From Terriglobales bacterium (lineage in GTDB: Bacteria > Acidobacteriota > Terriglobia > Terriglobales > Acidobacteriaceae): a stretch of 64,000 nucleotides of DNA. This document shows positions 23,654 to 32,400 of the stretch, one piece after another (within the stretch, counting starts at the first letter, position 1; each line of letters starts with the position of its first letter). The translations under genes and the position numbers were made by a program. The stretch spans positions 1-64,000 of the forward strand of contig DASRER010000043.1 of assembly GCA_035651995.1 (NCBI GenBank), given 5' to 3'. A model generated the notes under the pieces. That model was not told the DNA's origin. It made no database searches and saw only the letters and a program-made list of their open reading frames with translations.

Positions 23654-24859
23654 TTATCGGTCTATTTCTCCCAGCACGATGTCGATGCTCCCGATGGCGG
23701 CGACCACGTCGGCGATCAAGCGGCCTTCGCACATGGGCGCAAGCGCCTGCAAATTCGCGAACGATGGAGCGCGCATGTGGACGCGGTATGGCTTCGCCGT
23801 GCCATCGCTGACCACGTAGTAGCCCATTTCGCCGCGCGGCGATTCGATGGGCATGTAGACCTCGCCCGCCGGCACCGCGAAGCCTTCGGTGACGATCTTG
23901 AAGTGGTAGATGAGCGCCTCCATCTGCGTCTTCATCTTGTCGCGATCGGGCAGGACGACCTTGGGCGCGTCGGCTTTCACTGGGCCTTCGGGCATGCCGT
24001 CGAGCGCCTGGCGAACCATGGCGATGGACTCGCGCATCTCCTGCACGCGCACGATGTAGCGCGCCCACACATCGCCGTCGCGCGAGATCGGCACGTTGAA
24101 TTTGAAATGTTCGTAGCCGGAGTAGGGCTGGTCGCGGCGCAGGTCCCAGTCCACGCCGCTGGCGCGCAGCGTGGGGCCGGTGACGCCGAGCGCGATGGCG
24201 TCGCCGGCCGATATGTGGGCCACGCCCTTGAGGCGTCCCTGGAAAATGGGATTGCCGGTGAGCAGGGCCTCGTACTCGTCCACGCGATCGGGGAAGCGGT
24301 CGGCGAACTTGCGGACGCGGTCCATGAAGCCGAGCGGCGGCTCCAGCGCCAGCCCGCCCACGCGGAAGTACGACGTCATCATGCGCTGGCCGCTCACGGC
24401 TTCGAACAGCCGCAGGATGTCTTCACGCTCGCGGAAGCAATAAAGAAAGACCGACATCGCGCCGATGTCGAGCGCGTGTGTGCCCAGCCATACCAGGTGC
24501 GACGAGATGCGGGTGAGCTCGTTGAGCATCACGCGGATCCACTGCGCGCGCGGCGGAACCTCCAGGCCGAGGAGCTTTTCGACCGCCAGGCAGTAGGCCA
24601 GGTTGTTGGTCATGGGGCAGAGATAGTCGATGCGGTCGGTGAGCGGGACGACCTGCTGGTAGAACTTGGCCTCGCACGTCTTCTCGATGCCGGTGTGCAG
24701 GTAGCCGATGTCAGGCATCATGCGCACCACGTTCTCGCCGTCAATTTCCAGCAGCAGGCGCAGCACGCCGTGCGTGGACGGATGCTGCGGGCCCATGTTC
24801 AGGATCATGGTGCGGTCCTGGCCGGGCTCGAGAACGGGAGTGGGAGTCAGGTGTGCCAT
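23654..24859 (-). CDS. nuoD: NADH-quinone oxidoreductase subunit D
   Basis: NuoD is the 49-kDa subunit forming the quinone site with NuoB. The 401-residue protein has the signature NMGPQHPSTHGVLRLLLEIDG and the hydrogenase-like C-terminus ending SIDIVLGEIDR. It is not fused to NuoC. ATTTGTT heptamers overlap its start codon at 24857-24859, so no ribosome binding site is visible. Confidence 0.97.
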   Translation of the reverse strand: MAHLTPTPVLEPGQDRTMILNMGPQHPSTHGVLRLLLEIDGENVVRMMPDIGYLHTGIEKTCEAKFYQQVVPLTDRIDYLCPMTNNLAYCLAVEKLLGLEVPPRAQWIRVMLNELTRISSHLVWLGTHALDIGAMSVFLYCFREREDILRLFEAVSGQRMMTSYFRVGGLALEPPLGFMDRVRKFADRFPDRVDEYEALLTGNPIFQGRLKGVAHISAGDAIALGVTGPTLRASGVDWDLRRDQPYSGYEHFKFNVPISRDGDVWARYIVRVQEMRESIAMVRQALDGMPEGPVKADAPKVVLPDRDKMKTQMEALIYHFKIVTEGFAVPAGEVYMPIESPRGEMGYYVVSDGTAKPYRVHMRAPSFANLQALAPMCEGRLIADVVAAIGSIDIVLGEIDR

Positions 24860-24958
24860 TTGTTATTTGCTGTTGGTCATTTGTTATTTGTCAATTGTTT
24901 TGCCGATCGAGGCGCAGCGCGCTCAATAGCAAATCACAAATAACAAATCACAAGATCG
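24860..24958. repeat. ATTTGTT heptamer inverted repeat between nuoC and nuoD
   Basis: Six heptamers (ATTTGTT, ATTTGCT, GTTGGTC, ATTTGTT, ATTTGTC, AATTGTT) run from 24858 to 24899. A right arm of CAAATCA, CAAATAA, CAAATCA lies at 24930-24950. The arms are complementary and enclose 30 bases of GC-rich unique sequence. The left arm overlaps the nuoD start codon. Confidence 0.85.
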
Positions 24959-25447
24959 TCAGCGGTATCCCTCCACCGGATAGTCCTTGCGCAGCGGATG
25001 TCCCTTCCAGTCCTGCGGCATGAGCAGGCGATTCAGGTTCGGATGCCCGGAGAAGCGCACGCCGAACAGGTCAAAGACCTCGCGCTCAAAAAAATTCGCC
25101 GCCGGCCAGACGCCGGTCACTGATTCAATGTCGAGGTCCGTGCCCGCCAGGCGGACCTTCAGCCGCACGCGGTCTTTGCGCTCCATCGAGAGCAGGTGAT
25201 AGACGACCTCGAAGCGCGGCTCGCTTGGATACCAGTCCACGCAGGTCAGGTCGGCGAGCGCGGTGAACTTCAGGCCGCTGCGCAGCAGGGCGCAGGCCTC
25301 GCGCAGATAGGCACGCTCGATCCAGACGGTGAGTTCGCCGCGGTCGAGCCTGGCCGACTGTACCGCGGCCGGGTTCCAGGCTTGCAGCGCGGCGATCGTG
25401 GGCTGCTGGCCAAGCTGGGCCAGGTCGGTGATGGCGGGGTCAATCAT
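24959..25447 (-). CDS. nuoC: NADH-quinone oxidoreductase subunit C
   Basis: NuoC is the 30-kDa peripheral-arm subunit. The 162-residue product carries the family signature around ERKDRVRLKVRLAG and FEREVFDLFGVRFSGHPNLNR, ending in RKDYPVEGYR. The ATG at 25447 overlaps the nuoA stop; a GTG three codons upstream is possible. It directly follows nuoA, whereas nuoB normally lies between them. Confidence 0.95.
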   Translation of the reverse strand: MIDPAITDLAQLGQQPTIAALQAWNPAAVQSARLDRGELTVWIERAYLREACALLRSGLKFTALADLTCVDWYPSEPRFEVVYHLLSMERKDRVRLKVRLAGTDLDIESVTGVWPAANFFEREVFDLFGVRFSGHPNLNRLLMPQDWKGHPLRKDYPVEGYR

Positions 25448-25853
25448 GATTCGCACCCCAGGAAGCGCTCCGCGATCGGCTTTCGCCCGCCCAGTCGAGG
25501 ACGCCTTTCTTCCATACGTAGAAGAAGCCGACCAGCACGATGCCGATGTACACCAGCATCTCCCAGAATCCGAACATCTTCAGCTCGCGGAAAATCACCG
25601 CCCAGGGGTAGAGGAAGACGGCTTCCACGTCGAACAGGATGAACAGCATAGCGACGAGGTAGAACTTCACCGAGAAGCTCTGGCGGGCGTCGCCGGTGGG
25701 CGTGATGCCGCATTCGTAGGGCTGGAGTTTGACGCGGCTGGGCCGGTGCTTGCCGAGCAGCCAGGAGAGGGTCACCATCGCGCCCGCGATCAACAACGCC
25801 ACGCAGCCTTGAAGGAGCAGCGGCACGTAGCGGGCGAAATAGTTTTCAGGCAT
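25440..25853 (-). CDS. nuoA: NADH-quinone oxidoreductase subunit A
   Basis: NuoA is a three-helix membrane subunit. The 137-residue protein has the conserved loop PYECGITPTGDARQSFSVKFY followed by LFILFDVEAVFLYPW. Length is near normal, with a short hydrophilic tail. It is the first gene of the second cluster and lies 47 bases from the -10 element of a near-consensus promoter. Confidence 0.96.
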   Translation of the reverse strand: MPENYFARYVPLLLQGCVALLIAGAMVTLSWLLGKHRPSRVKLQPYECGITPTGDARQSFSVKFYLVAMLFILFDVEAVFLYPWAVIFRELKMFGFWEMLVYIGIVLVGFFYVWKKGVLDWAGESRSRSASWGANHD

Positions 25854-25900
25854 AAGAACGCACTGTATATAATGCGCGCGCTGCGACAGGGAAACATTCA

Positions 25901-25929
25901 GTTATAGATTTCACGCTCACGGGTGTCAA
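25901..25929 (-). promoter_or_regulatory. Sigma-70 promoter of the second nuo operon
   Basis: On the minus strand, TTGACA (complement of 25924-25929) is separated by exactly 17 bases from TATAAC (complement of 25901-25906). This is close to the bacterial housekeeping consensus and faces nuoA, giving a leader of about 40 bases. Confidence 0.75.
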
Positions 25930-25986
25930 GTTGCTGAAAGCCGCGTGTTTAGCGGCGTTTCACAGTGCGGTGCGCAGGCGGCCACG

Positions 25987-26280
25987 GTGACCATTTTCGG
26001 GTTTAACACGGAAGTAAAAAACGGCGACACGGTCTATCACGTGCAGAGCGAGGCGCGCCAGCGCCAGCAGCTTCTGCAAACGCAGGTCTTCGTGCGCGGC
26101 CGCATTCTCGGCAAGCGCGCCACGTCCTACGCCGAGCAGGTGGGCCAGCCCGGCTTCTCGGAAGACAAGATGCACGAGCTGCTCAAGGCGCAGCACAAGC
26201 TCGTGGTCGAAGCCGTGCGGGCAGGGAAGGTGGATGATGTGCTGCATCCCGAGGAGCACGGCGGGACGTCGGGCGCGTAG
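25987..26280 (+). CDS. Conserved-type hypothetical protein, 97 residues
   Basis: This is a small soluble protein of unknown function that reads as a compact domain: TIFGFNTEVKNGDTVYHVQS, then a charged helix, LLQTQVFVRGRILGKRATSY, and a C-terminal helix. I recall similar short proteins beginning with a GFNT-(D/E)-V-x-x-GDTVYHVQ pattern in Acidobacteriota but cannot name the family. I chose the GTG at 25987; the frame is open to 25945, where an upstream start is less natural. It is divergent from nuoA. A heptamer repeat separates it from thiS. Confidence 0.65.
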   Translation: MTIFGFNTEVKNGDTVYHVQSEARQRQQLLQTQVFVRGRILGKRATSYAEQVGQPGFSEDKMHELLKAQHKLVVEAVRAGKVDDVLHPEEHGGTSGA

Positions 26281-26286
26281 GTCGCG

Positions 26287-26393
26287 AGTTCACAGTTCAC
26301 AGTTCACAGTTCACAATTCACAATTCACAGTTCAGGCCCATTCAGCGGCGGCTTGGTTTGCTGTGAACTGAAAACGGTAAACTGTGAACTGAG
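26287..26393. repeat. AGTTCAC heptamer inverted repeat abutting thiS
   Basis: Seven units (AGTTCAC four times, AATTCAC twice, AGTTCAG) run from 26287 to 26335. The right arm TGTGAAC, TGAAAAC, GGTAAAC, TGTGAAC occupies 26362-26389, and the thiS ATG follows four bases later. This is the most regular heptamer array in the window. No ribosome binding site is left for thiS. Confidence 0.9.
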
Positions 26394-26609
26394 ATGCGCC
26401 TCATCATCAACGGAGAAGAGCGCGAGTTTCCGCAACTGGCGAGCGTGGCCGACCTGGTCGCCCAACTCGCCATGAAAGCTGATCGCGTGGCGGTGGAATT
26501 GAATCGCGACATCGTGCCACGGGGGCAGTGGTCTTCGACACCGGTCGCCGACGGCGATCGGCTGGAGATTGTGCACTTCGTGGGCGGCGGCTCTTTTCGG
26601 TCATCCTGA
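26394..26609 (+). CDS. thiS: Sulfur carrier protein ThiS with C-terminal extension
   Basis: ThiS is the ubiquitin-like sulfur carrier for thiamine thiazole synthesis; its C-terminal Gly-Gly is adenylated and converted to a thiocarboxylate. The 71-residue product is a typical ThiS, with MRLIINGEEREFP at the start, AVELNRDIVPRGQW, and IVHFVGGG near the end. It does not stop at the glycines: SFRSS follows. The last two residues and the stop codon are encoded by an inverted-repeat element beginning at 26600. Standard ThiS proteins end at the glycines, so this one would need trimming or may be inactive. No other thi gene is adjacent. Confidence 0.88.
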   Translation: MRLIINGEEREFPQLASVADLVAQLAMKADRVAVELNRDIVPRGQWSSTPVADGDRLEIVHFVGGGSFRSS

Positions 26610-26730
26610 GCGCCGCCGGAGCGCAGGCGACGGCAAGTCGAAGGATCCCTACTCGATCCGCGAGTGCTGGGTGAGGCAGCGATCCTTACGACTCGCCCCT
26701 CGCCTTCGCTCGGGACTCGCGCAGGATGAC
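26600..26730. repeat. TCATCCTGAG inverted-repeat element, copy 1
   Basis: The element begins GTCATCCTGAG and ends GCAGGATGAC. Inside are AGTCGAAGGATCCCT and, complementary to it, GCGATCCTTACGACT. The second copy at 62988-63120 has the same outer and inner arms with a different middle. It supplies the stop codon of thiS. This type of intergenic element is common in GC-rich bacterial genomes. Confidence 0.75.
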
Positions 26731-26780
26731 TGCAACTCCCGTTTTTCCTCAGGAATCCTCTCCGTTACCCCTGAATCCCG

Positions 26781-26820
26781 TTGACATCACACAATTGACC
26801 CCTAGAATGTTTTAAACATT
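26781..26820 (+). promoter_or_regulatory. Strong promoter with palindromic operator for the MerR-like gene
   Basis: TTGACA (26781-26786) and TAGAAT (26803-26808) are 16 bases apart. A perfect palindrome AATGTTTTAAACATT (26806-26820) overlaps the end of the -10 and the expected transcription start, 21 bases before the ATG. The local AT-richness stands out. The placement fits repression by the product of the next gene, which is inference. Confidence 0.7.
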
Positions 26821-26841
26821 TTTGCAGTTTTTTGTTTGCGC

Positions 26842-27348
26842 ATGGAAAAAGGGTACACGTCGAACCGGGTGGTGGAGCTGACGGGCATCACGCCGCGCCA
26901 GCTGCAGTGGTGGGATGAGCGCGGCATCGTGGCGCCGGCGCGCGAGGGGCGCAACCGGCTCTACTCGATGGCCGACCTCGCCGAAATCGCCGTCATCTGC
27001 GAGCTGCGGCGCAAGGGCTTCTCGCTGCAGCGCGTGCGCAAGGTGATGCGCTTCCTGCAGCGCGAGCTTGGCAAGCGGCTGGTGGACACGGTCAGCGCCG
27101 GCTCGGACTGCCACCTGCTCACCGACGGTCGCACGGTGTACCTGGAAACCTCGGCCCGGCAGGTGATTGACATTCTGAAGAACGCGCGCCAGCCCATGTT
27201 CGCCGTCTGCCTGAGCGACACGGTGCGCCAGGTGAAAGCGGAGCTGCGCGGCCTCGATGCAAGGGGCCGGCGCAATGGGCGGGCGGCTCGGCGCAAGCCA
27301 GCTGCGCGCGCGCGTGTGCAGCCGAGCGTGCGGCGCCGCGCCGGGTAG
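26842..27348 (+). CDS. MerR-family transcriptional regulator
   Basis: The N-terminal 70 residues form a MerR-type winged helix-turn-helix: YTSNRVVELTGITPRQLQWW, DERGIVAPAREGRNRLYS, then LAEIAVICELRRKGFSLQRV. The middle part (SDCHLLTDGRTVYLETSARQ) resembles no effector domain I can name, and the C-terminal 30 residues are a basic Arg/Ala tail. The product has 168 residues. The ATG at 26842 follows a strong promoter and palindrome and has no clear ribosome binding site. No cysteine cluster suggests metal sensing. No obvious target gene is adjacent. Confidence 0.85.
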   Translation: MEKGYTSNRVVELTGITPRQLQWWDERGIVAPAREGRNRLYSMADLAEIAVICELRRKGFSLQRVRKVMRFLQRELGKRLVDTVSAGSDCHLLTDGRTVYLETSARQVIDILKNARQPMFAVCLSDTVRQVKAELRGLDARGRRNGRAARRKPAARARVQPSVRRRAG

Positions 27349-27499
27349 TTACCGGCGGGGTGTTGTGGCGGTTACTTAGGTTTGGAGCGGACGGCGGGAA
27401 AGGGCGCTTCTCAGCCCGCTGGAAGCGTTCAATACAAGCAGCACCCGATCGGCCGGGCTCTGAAACGACAGCAACCCGATCACCGAACACGGAGGTGCC

Positions 27500-27763
27500 A
27501 TGGTCGCAGAGATCAACGTCCTGAACGAGTGGATCCCCGAGCAGATGGGCCCGGGCACGTTGTTCGTTCTGGAAAATGCCGGCGAGGTGGGCGAGAGCGA
27601 AGATCCCTACTGGGCCGTGCTCGCTTGCCCCGAATGCGGCTCGCTGGGCCTGATCACCAAGCGCCAGATCGCGGGACTGCTGCCGGTGATCTGCGGATCG
27701 GACCAGTGCTCGGCACAGTTCTTCATCCGCGATAGCGACATTCTGGTGCGCAAGCCCAGCTGA
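27500..27763 (+). CDS. Small zinc-ribbon-like protein, 87 residues
   Basis: The product has CPECGSLG in the middle and CGSDQCSAQFFI near the end, so two Cys pairs (CxxC and CxxxxC) could bind zinc. The N-terminal half is acidic (EWIPEQMGPGTLFVLENAGEVGE is representative of its composition). The ribosome binding site GGAGGT is strong, six bases before the ATG. A leader of about 150 bases precedes it, and an intrinsic terminator follows the gene. The function is unknown; it could be an adaptor or a nucleic-acid-binding protein. Confidence 0.75.
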   Translation: MVAEINVLNEWIPEQMGPGTLFVLENAGEVGESEDPYWAVLACPECGSLGLITKRQIAGLLPVICGSDQCSAQFFIRDSDILVRKPS

Positions 27764-27800
27764 GGAGCGCGCGCCGGCCAAGTTGGCCTGAGCAGAGCAA

Positions 27801-27834
27801 GGGAGCGGCACGTCGCCGCTCCCGATTTTTTTTT
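27801..27834 (+). terminator. Intrinsic terminator after the zinc-ribbon gene
   Basis: GGGAGCGGC pairs with GCCGCTCCC around a five-base loop and is followed by GATTTTTTTTT. This is a textbook rho-independent terminator. Confidence 0.93.
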
Positions 27835-27917
27835 GCCTCAGGCAAATCCCTTAGCTTCTCCGTGAACGCGTTCCGCGACTTCCCGGACATGAGAAGATGG
27901 CCCTTCGACTTTCCTGC

Positions 27918-28307
27918 ATGCCGGCCATTGTGAAGATCGATCCGCGGCGGCGGATCGTTTACTCCACCTTCCACGGTCCTGTGACCGGCGACGAACTGCT
28001 GCGCCACCAGGCGACCATCCAGGGCGATCCCGACTTCAACCCCGAGTTCGCCGACGTGGTGGACTTGAGCGCAGCCGCATTGACCGCGTCCATTTCTCCG
28101 GAGACGCTTTCCCGGCTGGCGCAAAGCAAAAGCCTGTTCAGCGAGCAGACGCCGCACATCGTGGTGGCGCCCGCGCCGCTGGCGCGGGAGATGGCGCGCG
28201 GCTACAAGAAGATGGTACGGTCGTCGCGTCCGAACTTCTTCGTCGTTGCCTCGCTCACCGAGGCCAACACGCTGCTGCATGGCCTGGGGTACGGTCCCGA
28301 GCCGTAG
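27918..28307 (+). CDS. Hypothetical protein with SpoIIAA/STAS-like character
   Basis: This is a soluble 129-residue protein. The pattern KIDPRRRIVYSTFHGPVTGDELLRHQATI, then VVDLSAAALT and a second half with IVVAPAPLAREMARGYKKM, resembles small single-domain SpoIIAA/STAS-like proteins, but no phosphorylatable serine motif is clear. I prefer the ATG at 27918 (MPAIVKID) over the one at 27897. It stands alone, convergent with the next gene. Confidence 0.65.
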   Translation: MPAIVKIDPRRRIVYSTFHGPVTGDELLRHQATIQGDPDFNPEFADVVDLSAAALTASISPETLSRLAQSKSLFSEQTPHIVVAPAPLAREMARGYKKMVRSSRPNFFVVASLTEANTLLHGLGYGPEP

Positions 28308-28319
28308 CCTGCCCGACGC

Positions 28320-29285
28320 TCAGCCGACGCTGAAGAATCCGTTCATCGGGGCTGCTCCGCCGGCCGCTCCCGGCAGCCCGCCGGCGCCGAGCAACTCGAG
28401 CACCAGGCGAAGCGTGCTCTGGTGCTGGAACAAAGTCGCGGATTGCAGGCCCTGCCGCACGGCAGGTCCGATGAGAAGGCAGGCAACGTGTCCGCCGCCG
28501 TTTTGCGTGTCATGAACGGCGCCTTCATCGAACAGGATGATCAGCAGGCCGTGCTGGTTGAACGAGCTGCTCCCGAGCAACGGACCGATATGTGAACCCA
28601 GCCAGCCGTCGGCCGCAGCGAGTTTCACACTCAGGGAGCAGTTCGATGTGCCGTCGGGGCAGTCGTGTGCATTGTGCAGGTTGTTGGGGACGATGAAATT
28701 GAAGTCCGCGACGCGGTCCGCGGCAGAATCGGCCGCGAACTCGGAAAATGGCCGCAGGTTCCCCGCCTGCGCTGGATTGTTGACGACGTCGGTGAGATAT
28801 GCGAACGGATTGTGGTGCTTGATATAGGGATAAACGTCATCGCCCAGATATCCGCGAGACGGCAGGCTCTCCAGGTACGCGTGCCAGGTCTTTCCGGCGG
28901 CCGCGAGCTGGCGCACGACGTTATCGGAATCGACCGTGCCGGAGAAGCTGTCGTCGCCGGCGATCAGCCGGCCGGTGGTGAGCATGAAGTAGTTGGGCAG
29001 CGACGGGTGGGTGTTGCCGAAGTAGGCCGTTGCCAGCGCGCCGCGCGCCGGCAGGGAATTAAAGAAGGGCATCACCGGGTTGCCGATGACAGATGCGTAC
29101 GATGTGTTTTCCAGCACGACGAGATAGATCGGCGTCGCTTGAGCTTGGACCGCCTCCGGCGGCGGGGAGCCGGCCGTCGTCCCACCGCCGGAAGACGATG
29201 AGCCGCCGCAACCGAAAAACATACCGGCAGCCACCAGCGGCGCCGCCAGACGGCGCATCCGGTTCCAAAATGCTCTTGTGAACAT
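28320..29285 (-). CDS. Secreted lipoprotein phosphoesterase (acid phosphatase/phospholipase C-like)
   Basis: The N-terminus is a lipoprotein signal (APLVAAGMFFGCGG) followed by a Ser/Gly linker. The body resembles the alkaline-phosphatase-fold phosphoesterase family: VVLENTSYASV near the start, NTHPSLPNYFMLTTG, FIVPNNLHNAHDC, and LLIILFDEG followed by GGGHVACLLIG near the end. These fit the metal-binding Asp/Asn/His pattern. The 321-residue length is normal. It probably hydrolyses phosphate esters at the outer face of a membrane; the substrate is unknown. It is separated from the RND operon by about 200 bases of non-coding DNA in which I see no feature. Confidence 0.85.
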   Translation of the reverse strand: MFTRAFWNRMRRLAAPLVAAGMFFGCGGSSSSGGGTTAGSPPPEAVQAQATPIYLVVLENTSYASVIGNPVMPFFNSLPARGALATAYFGNTHPSLPNYFMLTTGRLIAGDDSFSGTVDSDNVVRQLAAAGKTWHAYLESLPSRGYLGDDVYPYIKHHNPFAYLTDVVNNPAQAGNLRPFSEFAADSAADRVADFNFIVPNNLHNAHDCPDGTSNCSLSVKLAAADGWLGSHIGPLLGSSSFNQHGLLIILFDEGAVHDTQNGGGHVACLLIGPAVRQGLQSATLFQHQSTLRLVLELLGAGGLPGAAGGAAPMNGFFSVG

Positions 29286-29489
29286 CAGGGGGTTAGATTC
29301 CCTGCCGCCGCGTGCGGATGCCCTTCGCGGCCAGGGACGTATTCGTCTTCAACCACTTCGCGGCCAAGACGTGAACGGCCGACTGAACGCGGCCGGGTTC
29401 AAGCCAGACATCAATTTGGCTCACCAGGGAAGAGGCATCGCCGCCGAAAGGGCAGCGGAAAGCGACAGCATCAGTCGCCGGCGCGGGAA

Positions 29490-32400
29490 TCAGTTCTGCC
29501 CGGCCTCCGGCGGGGTCGCGATCCTCTGCACCGAGCTGTAGAAGACCGGGATCGCGACCAGCGTGATCAGCGTGGAGACTGTGAGCCCGCCGATCACCGC
29601 GATGGCCAGCGGCTTCTGCAGCTCGGCGCCGGAGCCGATGCCCAGCGCCAGGGGCAGCAGTCCGAAGAGCGTGCACAGGGTGGTCATCAGAATGGGGCGC
29701 AGGCGGATGCGCCCGGCGGCCACGAGCGCTTCGCTGACCGGCATGGTGCCGTGCAGCCGCTCGTAGTACTCGAACAGGATGATGCCGTTCTTTACCACCA
29801 GCCCCACCATCAGGATGATGCCCATGAAGGAAGACACGTTGAGCGGCGTGCGCGTGACGAGCAACAGCAGAAAGACGCCGACCAGCGACATGGGCGCGGC
29901 CGAGATGATGACCAGCGCCGGCAGGTACGCGCGGAACTGAATCACCAGCACGGTGAAGACTGCCGCGATGGAAAGCGCCAGCACGAACAACAGCTCGCGG
30001 AACGAGCTTTGCTGGCTCTCGTACTGGCCGCCGATCTCCCACGTGTAGCCGACGGGCAGCCGGGCGTCGCCCAGGATTTTTCGCACGTCGGCGATGGCGC
30101 TGCCCAGGTCGCGGTTCTCCAGGCGCGCGGTGAGCACCACCATCAGGCGCTGGTTCTCGCGCAGCAGCTCGTTTTGCCCGCGCGATTGCCCGATGCTTGC
30201 CAGCGACTGCAGCGGCACGGTCTGCTTGGCGGGCGTCACGATGGGGAATTGCCGGATGCTGGCTTCCTGGAAGCGAAACGCGTCGGGATAGCGCAGGCGA
30301 ATGGGAATCAGCCGGTCGCTCAGGCGGAAGTCGGTCGCCGAGTTTCCCAGCAGGCCCGAGCTCACCTGCTGCGAGACCTGGTCCACCGTCAGCCCGACGT
30401 GCGCCGCCAGCGCCGGGTCAACATTGATGACCAGCTCAGGATTGCCGCGCCGCGGGCCCTTGAAGTCCACGATGCCGGCGACTTTCTCGATCCGCGGGCC
30501 GAGCTCGTCGGCGATGCGGTTCAACTCGTCGCTGTTGTTGCCGAAGATCTTCACCTCGACCGGCTCGGGCGAACCTTCCAGATCACCGAGCATGTCCTGC
30601 AGAATCTGGATGAACTCCACGTCCACGCCGGCGATGCCGGAGGTGATCTGCTGGCGGAGGCCGGCCATGATCTCGTCGGCGCTGCGGTTGCGCTCCGAGC
30701 GCGGCTTGAGCTTGACCAAAATGTCGCCCTTGTTCTGCTCGGTGGCAAACAGGCCGAGCTCGGCGCCGGTGCGGCGCGAGAATGCCGCCAACTCCGGCAG
30801 CTTGGCGACTTTGGCTTCGATCTGGCGCACCAGCGCGTCGGTTTCACTCAACGATGTGCCGGCGGGCGTCAAGTAGTCGATGACGAAGCCGCCTTCGTCC
30901 ATCTCGGGCAAGAAACCGGTGCCGAGGTTCAGGTATGCGACCACGGCGGCGGCGATCATTAGGGCCGCGGCGGCGCTGACCACGAGCCTGCGGCCGAGCG
31001 CCCAGCGGATGCCGCGCTCGTACAGCCGGTTCACCGGCTCGATGAACCGCGCGGACGACTCGCGAAAGCTGCTGCGCCCCAGTAGAAATTCCGCGACGAG
31101 CGGCACCAGGAACAGCGAAAAGACCAGAGAGAGCAGCACGGACGCGGTGAGGGTGACCGACAGCGCCACGAAGAACTCGCCGACGGCGCCCTTCAAGAAC
31201 CCGAGCGGCAGGAAAACGACAACCGTAGTGAGCGTGGAGCCCACCACCGGGCCGATCAACTCCTGCGTGCCTTTTTCGGCGGCGGCTTCGGCGGTCTCAC
31301 CCTGGCCGATGTGACGGTAGATGTTTTCGACGACCACGACGGCGTCGTCGATCACCAGACCGATGGCGATGGCCAGCCCGCCGAGCGACATCAGGTTCAA
31401 GGTGCCGCCGAGCAGCGCGACGAAGAAAAACGTGGCGATCACCGTCAGCGGGAGGCTGAGGGCGGCGACCACGGTGATGCGCAGGTCGCGCAGGAAGACG
31501 AACAGGACTACCACTGCCAGCACCGCGCCGATGATGATGGCATCGCGCACGCTGGCGATCGATTCAGCCACGAACTCGGCCAGGTCGTACACCACCGAGA
31601 GGTGCAGCGTGGCGGGGATAAGGTTCGCCGAGGAAAACGCGATGTCCTTCACCTGCCTTGCCACGTTCAGGATGTTGCCGCCGATCTGGCGCGTCACGTT
31701 AATGATGGCTGCCGGCTTGCCGTTGCCGGTGACCAGGGTCCGCCGGTCGGCCGTGCCTTCGCGCACGATGGCAATGTCGCGCAGGCGCACAGGGTTGGTG
31801 GCGTCGGCGCCGACCACGGTGTTGCCGATGTCGTCCACGCTCCTGTACTGCGAGTTGGTAAGCACCAAAAACTGCTGATAGTTGGCGTCGAGGCGGCCAA
31901 CGCTCGAGATGTTGTTGGTCGCCTTCAGGCGGTCCGCGATGTCGGTAAGGCTGAGCCGGTGCGCAAGCGCCTTCTGCGGATCGATGACGACGGAGATCTC
32001 GCGCGTGTCGGTGGCGTCAACCTCCACGCGGGCGACGCCGGGCACGCGGCTGAACGCTGGACGCAGGTTGTAGACGGCATAGTCGCGCAGGTCGGCGTCG
32101 GGGACGTTGCCGTTCAGCACCAGGCTGAGGATGGGCCACACGGTTGGACTCAGGCGCTCGACCTGGATCTCGGTATCGGGCGGCAGGTTGGCGCGGGCTT
32201 CGTTGACGCGCGCCTGCACCAGTTGCAGCGCCTGCTGCATGTCCATGTTGTCGCTGAACAGCACGGAAATCTCGCTGCCGCCGCGGATCGTCCGCGAGCG
32301 CACGCGGCGGACGCCGAGCACGGTCGAGACCTGCTCTTCGATGGGCCGCGTGACGGTGAGCAGCATCGTTTCGGGCGAGAGGTCGCCGGCGTGCACAAGA

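Noticed and set aside
26287-26335. Possible CRISPR-like array
   Set aside because: The units are only seven bases with no spacers and no cas genes nearby; it is a heptamer tandem repeat.
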